A stretch of 64,000 nucleotides of DNA from Panonychus citri. Its lineage: Eukaryota > Arthropoda > Arachnida > Trombidiformes > Tetranychidae. Shown here piece after piece: positions 48,001 through 59,200 of the stretch (position 1 is its first letter; every line of letters starts with the position of its first letter). Location: NCBI RefSeq assembly GCF_014898815.1, contig NW_026515548.1:540501-604500 (forward strand). The letters are read 5' to 3'. A model generated the notes under the pieces. That model did not search any database and was not told the DNA's origin. It saw only the letters and a program-made list of their open reading frames with translations. The position numbers and the translations under genes are program-made.

Positions 48001-48885
48001 TCATCATCATCAACTAATCTTATGGGAAGTTTAAGCTTATACGATATTAATCAAGTTTCATCAGCTGAGATTTCAAATAAATCCGAAAATCCGGAAAGTC
48101 CATCAAATGAAGGGTAAGCTTAATTATCCAGAATACAAACAATTAACTTAAATGACGATGATTAATCTTATGATGATGATTAAGGATAGTTTTATGGGAT
48201 AGTTTACAAATACATATATTAACTTACAATCGTTAGATTGGTTCATTAATTAACGATAGCTTTCAATCAATAATCAATTGCTTATTATGATTAGTAGCTT
48301 ATCACCATGATCATAATTCAGATGATTATTATCATCATGACTTTTCACCAATTTCAACCCAATTTTCATCGGTTTCATGTTAACCTCTTTTTAATCAATT
48401 AATTGTTACCTTTTTAAATGATGAACAATATTTACCTTTTAAAAGTATCATCATTAATATTGTTAATCATCAACTAATTGTCATTTTCTCATCTTCTCTC
48501 CCTCTCTTATCATCTTTATGTGGATTCCACTACAATTAATACCATCCTTTTGATTTCCTTAATTATTGATCATTTTGAATGATAATTTTGCTCCAATTGT
48601 TGTAAACTACTTTACAATAACTCCCACAACAAACTACTTACGATCATTAACTAATTACAATTATCATACTCATAACTTGAATCAACTTTTGTTTGTGTGT
48701 GTGGATTGATTGTTTATAATAGTTACATTTCTGATGATAGTAATTTAAGTGACCGAATCGGTGATGGTGGAAAACAATCAACTCCTTTTGGTGGTAAAAA
48801 GCACGTTCGTCGTATGGCTCCATCGATAATGAAAAGAGCTTCTTTTTGGGAGAAAAAGTGTGAACAGGAAATGCCAACAACATGA
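33069..48885 (+). CDS. Rab-effector-like protein with one Ig domain
   Basis: Predicted 1472-residue protein from eleven exons that all join in phase: 33069-33178, 33276-33352, 37974-38078, 38812-38949, 40264-40347, 40769-40962, 41904-43868, 45527-45949, 46886-47857, 47926-48113, 48723-48885. Exon 2 is the least sure. The N-terminus (LSNFSDDECKRIISVIQRDA) resembles the first helix of the Rab27-binding domain of Slp/Slac2 (exophilin) proteins. Residues about 130-235 form a helical region (IETLIEGFIG, LAQAILDLTEALFLSL). A very long exon holds Ser-, His- and Asp-rich tracts and then an I-set-like Ig domain (about 733-865: FCCRVKG, VAWYRNG, DLSGTYSTC). The C-terminal exons contain AEREHRKWEESTVIWPDNPY and end with MKRASFWEKKCEQE. 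No transmembrane segment or signal peptide is seen, so it is presumably cytoplasmic. Identity with MyRIP-like effectors is only suggested. Confidence 0.72.
33353..37973 (+). other. Large intron of Rab-effector-like gene
   Basis: A 4.6-kb AT-rich intron in which CAATTA and TAATTG words recur very densely, with a GAT microsatellite near 36.56-36.60 kb. No further exon is recognised. The donor (GTTATC) is weak, so the exact start of the intron is uncertain. Confidence 0.45.
36558..36597. repeat. GAT/ATG trinucleotide repeat
   Basis: Imperfect (GAT)n tract within the large intron. Similar tracts occur at about 42164-42185, 47418-47437 and 49436-49472; those at 42.1 and 47.4 kb lie in exons and encode Asp runs. 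Confidence 0.85.
38079..41903 (+). other. Introns 3-6 of Rab-effector-like gene
   Basis: Four introns (38079-38811, 38950-40263, 40348-40768, 40963-41903) separated by short coding exons. All have GT-AG borders. A (TC)n tract at about 40241-40258 forms the pyrimidine stretch of one acceptor. Apart from the listed exons nothing is recognised. Confidence 0.55.
43869..46885 (+). other. Introns 7 and 8 of Rab-effector-like gene
   Basis: Introns 43869-45526 and 45950-46885 flank the exon with the EREHRKWEE motif. Both are phase 0, AT-rich, and contain no other recognisable feature. Confidence 0.6.
48114..48722 (+). other. Last intron of Rab-effector-like gene
   Basis: A 609-nt AT-rich intron with a GTAAGC donor and TAATAG acceptor. 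No other feature is seen. Confidence 0.6.
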
Positions 48886-49073
48886 ACTGACCAGTCGATT
48901 GTCCACCATGGAAAATGAATCTGATACAATTATCATGAAAAAGAAAAGAAAAGAAAACAAACAAATGAATCAAATTTTCATAGTCCATCAGAAAGTATTT
49001 ATTGATTGTAATTGCGATATCGCTACAATTTATTGTTAATTCAAGTGCATGTGTAAATAATACAAGTGAAAAC

Positions 49074-49079
49074 AATAAA
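49074..49079 (+). promoter_or_regulatory. Poly(A) signal, Rab-effector-like gene
   Basis: AATAAA 189 nt after the stop codon, followed by further A residues. Confidence 0.55.
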
Positions 49080-51200
49080 AAAATGAATTAATCTCACCTT
49101 GAAATACAAGAATTGATGATAATCAAGCATTAATTTACTCAGGTATAAATTTCATCTTAATTTGTTATTTATTTGTTTTAAACTTTCACATAAGATTACC
49201 GTTCAGTTCAATGAACGGAATGCTCGGAATCGTTAGATAATGCTGATGGCTGAACCGCTTATTTCCTGATCATTGAGAATCAGATTAATCTGATCCTGAA
49301 TTTTTTAGTGAGAAAAAAACTTGAAACAAGAAACAAGATGTTGATAGTAAATGAATAAACTGGAATTATGAGTCAATCTGAATAACTTTGATACTAAGAA
49401 ATTGATGATATGTGTAGTCTTGTATCACGATGATGAAGATGAGGATGAGGATGAAAATGATGATGATGATGACTAAGAGGAAGAAGAAGCAAGTTTTTCA
49501 TGGAAAAAGGTAAAGGACTGGTTACTTTGATTAACTGACTACTATTTAAATTGTTCATAAATTGTTGGGTGAGGTTCAGTTGATCCTCATCCTTTTATTT
49601 TCATTCATCTTATTCACATAATACAATCAACTGACTGGACACTAATACAAACTATCAAAATTTGACCCTTACGGTCTTGATTAACTCCAAAATTTGATCT
49701 ATTCAATTTTCACAATCAAATATTTGATCAACAGTTTCTAATCAATGAATCTATCATCAATACCTGTCGATGTACACACAATATGAGCATTGGATTGATT
49801 ATTCAGCTGAACTTTCAACCAATTGAAACATGATGATGAAACTATTCATTGAACAATTTATCAAATGATAAGAATGAGAATCAATTTGAAAGATAATTAA
49901 TTGTGTGGTGAACAAAATTTTCCAAGTAAATTGAATGAATCGTTTCATGATAAATGAAAACATGGCTCATCTTCAAGTTCATTTTCATGAGCTCAAGGGT
50001 TTACAATTAAATCAATTGTTGTGATGATTATAATTATCGTTGAGAATCAGAATGGATTAAGAAAACCTTGAATATCAAGATTAAAAGATGATCGCATGTT
50101 AACAATAATTGTAATTATAATTATAATTGTTTCGCTGATTACTTCACCTCTTTCATTCATATCATCAACTGGTTGATTAGTTTGATGAGCATAAATCATG
50201 AAACATGATGATGACAAGGATGAAGATTGAATTAGATAATTAAATGGACTTGATGATTTACTTGATATCAAATACGATGACCTATTATGGTTTGAACAAT
50301 ACTCTTCGATGGCTTTGATTGAATTTAATTCCTGAATGAATGGATACTCTCATTATCTGCATCATGGTTTAATTAATGAATTTAAAGTTCAGTTTTCATT
50401 AATTATAGAATTGGAAATTTTATCTTCTTCTTTCTTTTTCTCTTTCTTTGGAAGAATAAAAAATAGCAAATTCTTTAGAAGTGAGAAGATTAATTTTAAT
50501 TAGGAACAGATTAATTGTCATGATAACTTGAGAAAATGAGATAAGTGTGAGAAATTATCAAGGTAATAAAGATGAAAAAGTTTCAACATCAGAATCATCA
50601 AGTGAGACAATTAACTTATCATTCTGAAAATAGTATCAATGGTTAATTGTATTATCTCAATTCAATTTAATTCATCTGAAAAGATTGAATTGATAATGAA
50701 ATATTTCAATCAACGGGTCACTATTGTCATCTCTCCGTTTATTATTATCGTCATGTCCCATCATGGAAAGGGTGTGGCTCATGGGAAAATAGTTCAATTG
50801 GATTGAGGATGAGACTGAAAATGGAAATTAAATTCATTTGGAAACTTTTTAAACAATTTCCGCCTTTTTTCAATACGAATCCAACAAGAAACATTTCAAC
50901 GGTGATAAATTATCACTATAAATATTTTGCTCGATTTGAAACAATTAAGTTAATAGCAGAATTTAAGTTAGAAAATTAAACTTTGTGGTGACATCTATTG
51001 TTAAAGAAGGTTATATTCAGAAGAAATTAATTTCGATGGAAATTGTTTGGAAAAGGTTCAGTTTTAGTTGGAATTTAATTTAATTTCTAGAGTTTTGGAG
51101 AAATGAATTAAGAGGTGCTTCGATGTGCTTTCGAATCACATTAGAACAATTTTCAAAAAGTTCGAATTATATCGTTAGAACAAAAAGAAATTGATATTCG

Positions 51201-51213
51201 CCAGTAGATGGCG
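51201..51213 (+). promoter_or_regulatory. CTCF-like core motif
   Basis: CCAGTAGATGGCG fits every position of the core CTCF consensus CCASYAGRKGGCR. It lies about 350-400 bp upstream of the channel gene start, in a locally less AT-rich block. One motif match in 64 kb is suggestive only. Confidence 0.4.
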
Positions 51214-51560
51214 TCAACTTTTCTCTCTCACTAACGATAATCTCACTTTCGTCAACGCTCACTAACTTGGATGATAATAGATTGAGAACTGACGACTTTT
51301 CTTACAATTCGAAATATTTTTGTGAACAATGTTCAACTCTTCGTTAAACTATCAACCTATTCGAGACCGAATTTGTATAAGCGGAATATTTTTATACATG
51401 AGCTTAGAAACGGCGCTAGTCTTTTCCATTGAAAAGAATCAAAAATAATATTGTTATACTTTTTCTCCTCATAAATCTAATTGATTTGATCACTTTAATC
51501 ATTTACCAATTTGATTGTTGTTACTTAATCACTTATCATTGTGATGTTCATTAATTTAGA

Positions 51561-54500
51561 TTGTTCTCTGTGTTATTATTCGGATCAAAACCTTTAAACA
51601 TCATGGAAATACTCAAGTTAATCAGCAAAGATTCTCACTCAAGATCTAATAGATTACCGGAAATTTTCATCTCTCTCATCGTCTTAATCATCACCTTTTC
51701 TTGTAAAACAACAGGAGAAAATGATCTTTCAATTTTAGATCATCTTCTCAAAGGTTATGATCGACGAGCTTTGCCCGAAAGTCTAAAAGGTAAATATACT
51801 TAATTGCGAATGATTAACTTTTCAAACGAGATTAACTAATTAATTTGTTACAGGTAAACCAACTCCAGTTGCCTGTGAGATTTATATCAGATCCTTTGGT
51901 TCAATCAATCCAGCGACTATGGTGAGTTATCATTATTATCATTCCATGTGCTCAGATTTTTGGTTGATATTTTGATTGAGATATTAAATTGAACATTGAT
52001 CCTCGAGATTGATTTATGTTCATTGTGAATAACTCACTTGAAAAGATTTAAAATCAGATCTAATTCATCATCAACAACTTTCTAAAATCTCATAGTCAAT
52101 GAGATACGATTCGTTGAAAAGTTCATGAATGAATATCATGTTTAGCAAAAAAAAAGATTCTATGTATATTATCATGATACTACCGTGGTAATTTAAGATT
52201 ACATTGAATATAAGTTGGTTTGTTTTTCATGATGAAATTCTTGTAGATTTAACATTCAATTTAATTTGATCACTGTGATTAAGATGATAACATGGTTCAG
52301 TTTCCTTGAGAAACAAATCACTCTGAGCCATCAGAACTTTTGTACCATGAAACTGTTCATTCATCGTAAAGATTAGTGTCGCTTATGTGAACAGAAAGTT
52401 TATCGAGGTTAAATTTCAATATTCATAACATTGTTTATGAAATCTAATTAGTCTATTATGTTTATACAGTTGATTCCAAGATGAATGTTTTTTGTATTCA
52501 ATTGAGTGAGAAAAATGATATAAATTGTTACAATGTTTATAAAAGTTAATCCTCACGTTAATTGCTTCTCGTTTAGGGAAGAAAGTTAATTGTTTCAAGA
52601 AGATTCAATTAGTCTTAACTAATAGTTATCTTTTTTATGCTATTTCTATGAGAATGATATCTTTACATGTAACATACTGGCAAGTATGAAAAACTCAAGG
52701 GAATGCTCAGAAAAATATTGAATCATCTGAACAAACTATCGATTGATATTGAAATTATTAATAATCTTTTTGCTCAGACTGATTAACTGATGAAATTTGA
52801 ATTAGATAAATTGATAGGAAAATGTCTGAATAGTTATTCATTGACATTCACCTGATTAGATTTTTATTTATCAGAACAGTATTTATGTATTGAAATTAAC
52901 TGAGCTAATTGACGATAATCAAATGAAATCCGATCATGAAATTTATTGAACCAGGCAACAACAATATCTTCAACAGAACTGATTTACATTTAAATTTTAT
53001 TAATATTTATTAATAAATAAAATTTTTCTTCTACTTTTGATCACAATGAAGTTTCATATTAACTCAGAGATGGAATTGAATAAGAATTGAAATAAAATAT
53101 TAGTCAATCGAGTAAACTATTCAGATAATCTGAGGATAGGATTTCATCAATTCCCATGGTGATAATGATTATCATCTAGTTTCTTTTCATAAGTCTTACC
53201 TTAAATACCCTGACATTTTCATTGGAAAGTAAGTTTGCCTACTCAACGTAGGAGTCGATATAATCTCTTTGATAAAATGCTACATGATATTATTTCTCAA
53301 TTATCGACAGAAAATAGTGAAAAAAAGATGAAACTTTTTCTCTAGCTTTTCATGGTTACAGAAATTACCAGGTAACTGGTCTATGTACCAGGTCTTGTTA
53401 ATTATTGGTTTTTTCATCAGTGAACCAGGTACTAGGTCACGTTTATTAACCATGATTAAAAACTACACAATGGAAACAATTATTTTAATGATAATGATTA
53501 TGATGAAAGCTTAGCAATGAATATACTCATTGCTGTCCATCATAATTATTATCTGGGTTACATTTCGAGTCACTGGATTGTGATGGAATGACGGAAATAG
53601 CAATAGTTTTACAAGGCCAAGCAGTTTACTTTCTTCAGCAGTGTGTAAGGCAATCAATTCGTGATGGACCATCAGTGCTATCAGCAAAAACACACTTGTA
53701 ATAAGAATAAAGTAAGGGTGGAAATTTGAGTTCATGATCCAAATATGAAGTCTTTTCCGTAATTTTGTCTTTTATTGTAAATTAAATATTAATACCAATC
53801 CCAGGAGGATATTTCTTTATATTTTATTTATCGTTATTCCTGACGATCGGTGATCTAACGATTTTATTGTTGTCACATTTTTAGTGTCGAAATTTACTCA
53901 AACTGTCTCTCGTGTATTCGCAAGTATTTTCTGTAAATATCGTTGTGATAAGATATCCCAAACTCAAGAAATTGGTAATTTCCTGAAAATTCTCAGACCT
54001 TTCACCCACAGGTCAGAATTAAAACTAGTAACAAGATCGTTTGAGTCCATTCGTAAGGATTTAATTCGTGGAAGACTAGCCAATAGATTAATTTAATAAG
54101 CTGACACGCGACAATATCTGAGTATCTAATTTTTCACCTTTAGTCACCTCCAAATGCAAAGAACAAGATTGAATAAAATATTTTGTATCAATAATAAAAT
54201 AATAGTTGTTAACTATTCTGATCATGTTAACTTTTCTGTTTGCACTTGAAAAATCTGGATAATATCATATGTTATGGTGGGTGGAAAAATCCACAGCATT
54301 TACAAAGGAGTATTTTTATTGGAATTTCAAATTTTAGAAAAAAAACTAAAAATTGAATCGATCAAAGATTAAATTATTCTGATATCCACTCGCAAGTTTG
54401 TCAATTTCAACTGATCATTTCCAATAGACTTCATTGATCCAGAAAGTTGATTGTCGAAAGCTATAAATGCATGAGGAAATAACAAAAGTGTTGTTGAAAT

Positions 54501-56284
54501 ACTTGATTCTTAAATCACTTTGAAAACTGATTAGCTATAAGCTAAAAGCCTGGAAGCAACAATAACAATCATAACCCTTGTCTGGTTGACCTCTCATTCA
54601 CCTGATTTGAACAAAACTGATACCTGATGACATGGATAAAGAGTTGACACAATTTATTGAAAATCAATTGACCATCACTTTCTATTGACATAATAACCTT
54701 TTAACGAAATGTTCAAATTGAAATGAAGATTCGAAAAAGAGAAATGATAAAAGAAGTTGACAAGAAAATAGAAAAAAGTTCTAAACACATTCGAGACATT
54801 TACTAATACCATCAATTCGAGATCGCAACTTAGATTTTCAATGCAATTAGGTAAGAGATTGGACCTTAATTGTTACGATTTACTTGTAATTAAAGATAAT
54901 TAGTAATTAGTAATTTAGTAAAGTTCAATTCAAACAAAGGGAATCAAGGAACAAAAAATAATCCAAAGTAAATTACTTTCAAACTGATGTGCAGTTAATT
55001 TTGATATTTAATCACTTTCACTATCAAAGTTTAATTGCTTCAGAACTTTGTTAAAGTTGATCTAATGTACTCGAAATGATTAACCAAGCAAAATGTTACT
55101 CGATGATTAGTCGAGAAGTTAACTTGAAATTCATATCTGATAATGATTCTAAATTAACATACGAATTGTTAATATATTTTTTAATCATTTGAAAGTAATT
55201 ATCAACAATTTAATATCTAAAAATCTAATCTTTATATTCATTTTTAATCAATTATGTGTATCGTTTTCATCTGTTGAATATTTTATCATGAAATTTTAAT
55301 GATGAAGATAAATGACTCGGAATAACTGTAATTGAAGTTACATTAGTTTCTTATAAGTATAAATAGTTACTATTAAATTATGAAACACTCAGAGAATGTG
55401 AAGATTATCATGTAATGATAGACGATTATTATTCAATTTATTAATATTTCCATGAATCTCAATTGATTAATCTGGTGAAAGTAATAAAAACATTCAGTAT
55501 ACTGAAGAAAGGGATAACCTTCTAGTAACGAAAGATTATGTTATCACCATGAGAGGGGAAAAGTTTCAATGGAATAAAAATTTTCACCATGAATTCATAA
55601 CGAAGCAGATTACTTACAAAAGAAACTGAATTGGACCAACTGACACTCAGCAGATATTATCACTTGCTATCGATGCCAATTAAATAGATATTATTTCAAT
55701 TGTGAAGATAATCTTCTTATACAAAACGCAAATTACGGTGATCAATTTAATCCTGAAATAAATCATATTTTTATCAAAGATAATCAGTTGAGCTAAAAGA
55801 ACTTGGAATAAAATTTAATCCATTCACTTGATATTAAATCAATTAATATATCGAGTGAAACTGTTCATATTCATATTCATCCAAACATAAAATTTAAATG
55901 ATAATCAACTGAACTTTTCATGATAATATTACAGAAAGTGAACTGAATCATTACATAGATATCGATTGCAATCAGAGAACTGTTGATTGGTGGATTGAGA
56001 TTTATGATAAACCAATATGATAATATTGTTAATCAACTATTTTCTCCATGAAAATTTCAGGATTATGAGGTCGATCTTTACCTGAGGCAAACTTGGCTTG
56101 ATGAGAGACTGAAAACTCCACGATTATCTAAACCATTAGATCTGAATGATGCTAAACTCGTTCAAATGATTTGGAAACCAGAAGTTTTTTTCGCCAATGC
56201 TAAACATGCGGAATTTCAATATGTTACAGTTCCAAATGTTCTGGTTCGTATAAATCCAAATGGAACAATACTTTACATGCTAAG
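51561..56284 (+). CDS. Cys-loop ligand-gated anion channel, 5' part
   Basis: N-terminal extracellular part of a pentameric Cys-loop receptor. Exons in view: 51561-51789, 51854-51921 and 56061-56284, joined in phase; the last ends in phase 2 with a GTAAGT donor, and the Cys-loop and four membrane segments must lie beyond 64000. The first ATG is at 51561; a second in frame at 51603 is equally possible. A signal peptide is seen in FISLIVLIITFSC. Ligand-binding-domain motifs are clear: INPATM then DYEVDLYLRQTWLDERL, MIWKPEVFFANAKHAEFQY and VPNVLVRINPNGTILYMLR. The last two resemble arthropod pH-sensitive chloride channels (pHCl) more than GluCl, HisCl or RDL, but the subtype is an inference. The second intron of 4.1 kb holds an unrelated small terminal exon. 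Confidence 0.9.
53882..54096 (+). CDS. Possible terminal exon of a small nested gene
   Basis: After a pyrimidine-rich acceptor (TTTTTAG, ending 53883) a 70-codon frame runs SKFTQTVSRVFASIFCKYRC then GNFLKILRPF and FESIRKDLIRGRLANRLI to a TAA stop, followed by AATAAA at 54172-54177. The basic, amphipathic composition and the nearby poly(A) signal suggest a real 3' exon on the same strand as the channel gene that surrounds it. No partner exon was found on the + strand; an open - strand frame with a hydrophobic N-terminus (53735-53511) lies just upstream. Family unknown. It could also be an alternative terminal exon of the channel gene. Confidence 0.35.
54172..54177 (+). promoter_or_regulatory. 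Poly(A) signal within channel intron
   Basis: AATAAA 75 nt after the stop of the 53.9-kb open exon. It would allow premature polyadenylation inside the channel gene's second intron. Confidence 0.4.
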
Positions 56285-59200
56285 GTAAGTTGGAATTGAG
56301 TCATAAAGTTACAATCTCAAGTTCAAATTCTGTAAATGCATAAACATCAATGGACATTTAGCTCTGAAAATGCAAATGAAAGATCCAGAAATCGCATGCA
56401 AATGAATCACAATCGTCATGATATTATTACTTTTCGTTAATCAATATCCATGGGTCATCATTTATGTTTATTGATTTATATCCGGTAAGATAATCAATCA
56501 TCCTTGAGGATTGAATTAATTACCCTCTCAGTCAATTGATATCTTCAACTTTGAGCTCCATCAGTTTTTTTACATCATCAACAAGATCATTAAACTTACT
56601 GATGATATAAAACTGTTGACATTATGTTGAAACATTACAGTGACCAGAAAATAATGTAGTTTGACCAATTGGACAATTGTTCAAGGTCAACCATGATATT
56701 ATGTACATGATACTAAAAGCATAGAATAAAAATAAACTCAGTTAACAATGAAATTGTATATATACAGTTAGTTTATGTTGATTTATTGACTGAAAAAAGT
56801 TTCGAACTGAAAAGAATCAAAGTTAATCAAATAATCAAAGTTATCAATTGGTCTTGACAACCTTTGCATTTGATATTTACTCTTATTCTTTGTGATAAAT
56901 AATATCACAAATCAACAGAAACCATTTCTCATTCTCATTTTCATGATAAAATCTGAGAAAACTCTTGAGCTGTGAACTATTACATGAGAGAAAAATAAGT
57001 TTTCTCTCTGACAATTGAGATTTTGATCGAGATTTTCGTTCCATCCAACTCCAATCTCTTTTGTATACTTGGACCTGAGAAAATTGAAAATTCTGTCTGT
57101 AATTCTTGAAGGATAAACATGGTAGATTTACATGCAAGTCTCTATTTATTACTTGATCTCCCACATTTCCATAGACTTTTTAAATAGAAATTTAAATAAT
57201 AACATGGTAACAAATTGATAGAAACAAAAAATAAAGTTTTCCATCAACATTTCAATTCCCTTTCACTGGTTAGAGATAAATTCTCAGGTTTATTTACCTG
57301 AACAGAATTGGAAATCATTGCCTCTTGAAATTAAGTTATCATCCTATTAGATTTTTTACTTGAACAACACAGCACTTTGCATGATGATTGATCTCATGAG
57401 ATTTATTTTCATCCATTTTGCCAGAGTAAAAAAAAATGATAATAATAAATGAATTCAATTACTTGATCATGTATGAGGTCTAAATGATAACATGGATTGG
57501 CTAAGATAAACATGGAAACTTTTTCAGGGTTAAAAGGTAAAACGATAAAGTAACAAGAATGATAGAAACCATGAGTTTTCGTATAGACAGAAAATGTTAT
57601 ATAAACAGAAATTGGTAAACTTGAAAAATGAATTAGAATGAAAAAGAATCAATGAAAATATGAAAGTTCCAACATTTTGTTCAGATTAGATAAAAAATCG
57701 AAACTTTTTAATGACGATTAGAACTTTTGAGAAAAAAGAAACAATATCATTTCGATAAGCAACAGTTCCAATCAGAAATCAGTAGCGAAAACTTTAACAA
57801 TCGTTAGAAAGTTTGATCTCGACGATTATTATTGATACTTTTAAGGAATGATTGATTAGTTTCGAGGTTTTTTTAGAAGTTTAACAATTTGAATATTCGA
57901 TTGATGAAGTTAATCATTACATGGAATCATTATCAATGTAAATGTTAACAAAACTTGAAATTCGAAGGCTCTTAACTTTTTTTCTTAAAGAAATCCATCA
58001 CTTCGATATGTACAATTTTTTTCTTTCATCTGATATCGTAAGTCTATCAAGTGATCCATAAAATTGAACAATTACCAAGCTGAATAATCATGATAATGAT
58101 GATGGTAACAATGGATGGAACTTTTTTTCATTTCGAAGATAAAAATATGATCAATTGGTTTTTATTTGATCAATGTTTCTGTCATTGGCAGTGGATTGAT
58201 GAAGAGAGAGTGAAGCATAAAGAAATGAGTTGTGATGATTATGAAAAGGAAGACGATCATCACCACCATGATTATGAAGATCTCAAGGCAACGGTGGTGG
58301 TGAAGGTGGTGGAGGAGAGAAAAAGATAAATTTCCACTCGCAAGGGTAAATGATCTATTTAGAGGATTTTTCATTCTCTCCTTCGATTACTGATTGTTGA
58401 TTATTCTGGTTTCGTTTTTCTCCATTATTTTCGGTCAACCATTTGAAACAATCAACAAACTCCAAGTAAAATGTTTCCTCGAAAATGGTTTGCAACATTT
58501 TTCATTCTTGGGTGAGAAAAAAATTCCACCAACACTTTGAATCTTCAATTCGAGCTTCACATGTTTCCTCAATACCAGAATTCTCTGAGTATTTTGTCAC
58601 TTTCTGTCTACATGAGATTCTCTCTTCACCTTTTACCTCCTCTTCTTACCTTCCTCTGTTCAGATTTATCGTCCAATCAATTTCCGTTTCCCGAATTGAA
58701 ATCAATATGTTATCTCATCAAACAATCTAATTGATCACATTCAAGTCAATATAAACTCATCAGTGATTTTATCGCTTCTGATTTCATGGAATTGAGTTTC
58801 AATACATCGTAGCAAAATTCTGGAGTGGTCACTTTCTGATGGTCGCTTCCACTTTCTGGTTGGACTTACGAAAAGATGGCGCGAAATGTACACAACTTAA
58901 TGCTTTCAAATGATAATGATGAACTTACCTGAGAAATAATTTATCAGTTGGAAGGATAAACTAAATTGATTCTAATAAGTTGATGATAATTTATGAACTT
59001 GATAACAAATTGATTTAGTCCTTCAGTTCAAGAAATTTACTTTGACGTCAAACAGATCAGTGTTTACAAAGTCGAAATCTATTTAATCAACTGTTGATTA
59101 GATACTAATTTCTAAATTACAATCAATGTTTGATTAGTTCATCTTGGGACTTTTTCTAATTATCTTCCATTAGTCGTCATCTCGATCATAACCATGGTAG

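Larger units (their letters stand above)
48886..51560. other. Intergenic, no gene seen
   Basis: Holds the 3' UTR of the Rab-effector-like gene, AT-rich spacer with a GAT repeat near 49.44 kb, and the presumed 5' flank of the channel gene from about 51.1 kb. Short open frames on both strands show no domains. Confidence 0.5.
51922..56060 (+). other. Second intron of channel gene
   Basis: A 4.1-kb AT-rich intron with GTGAGT donor and TTTCAG acceptor. It contains the small open exon at 53.9 kb; nothing else is recognised. Confidence 0.6.

Noticed and set aside
53511..53735. 74-codon - frame with a hydrophobic N-terminus, possible small secreted peptide
   Set aside because: No poly(A) signal, splice partners or recognisable mature peptide; kept only as a note beside the 53.9-kb exon.
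58090..58374. Asp/His/Lys-rich frames on both strands
   Set aside because: By-products of GAT/ATC repeats in a large intron.
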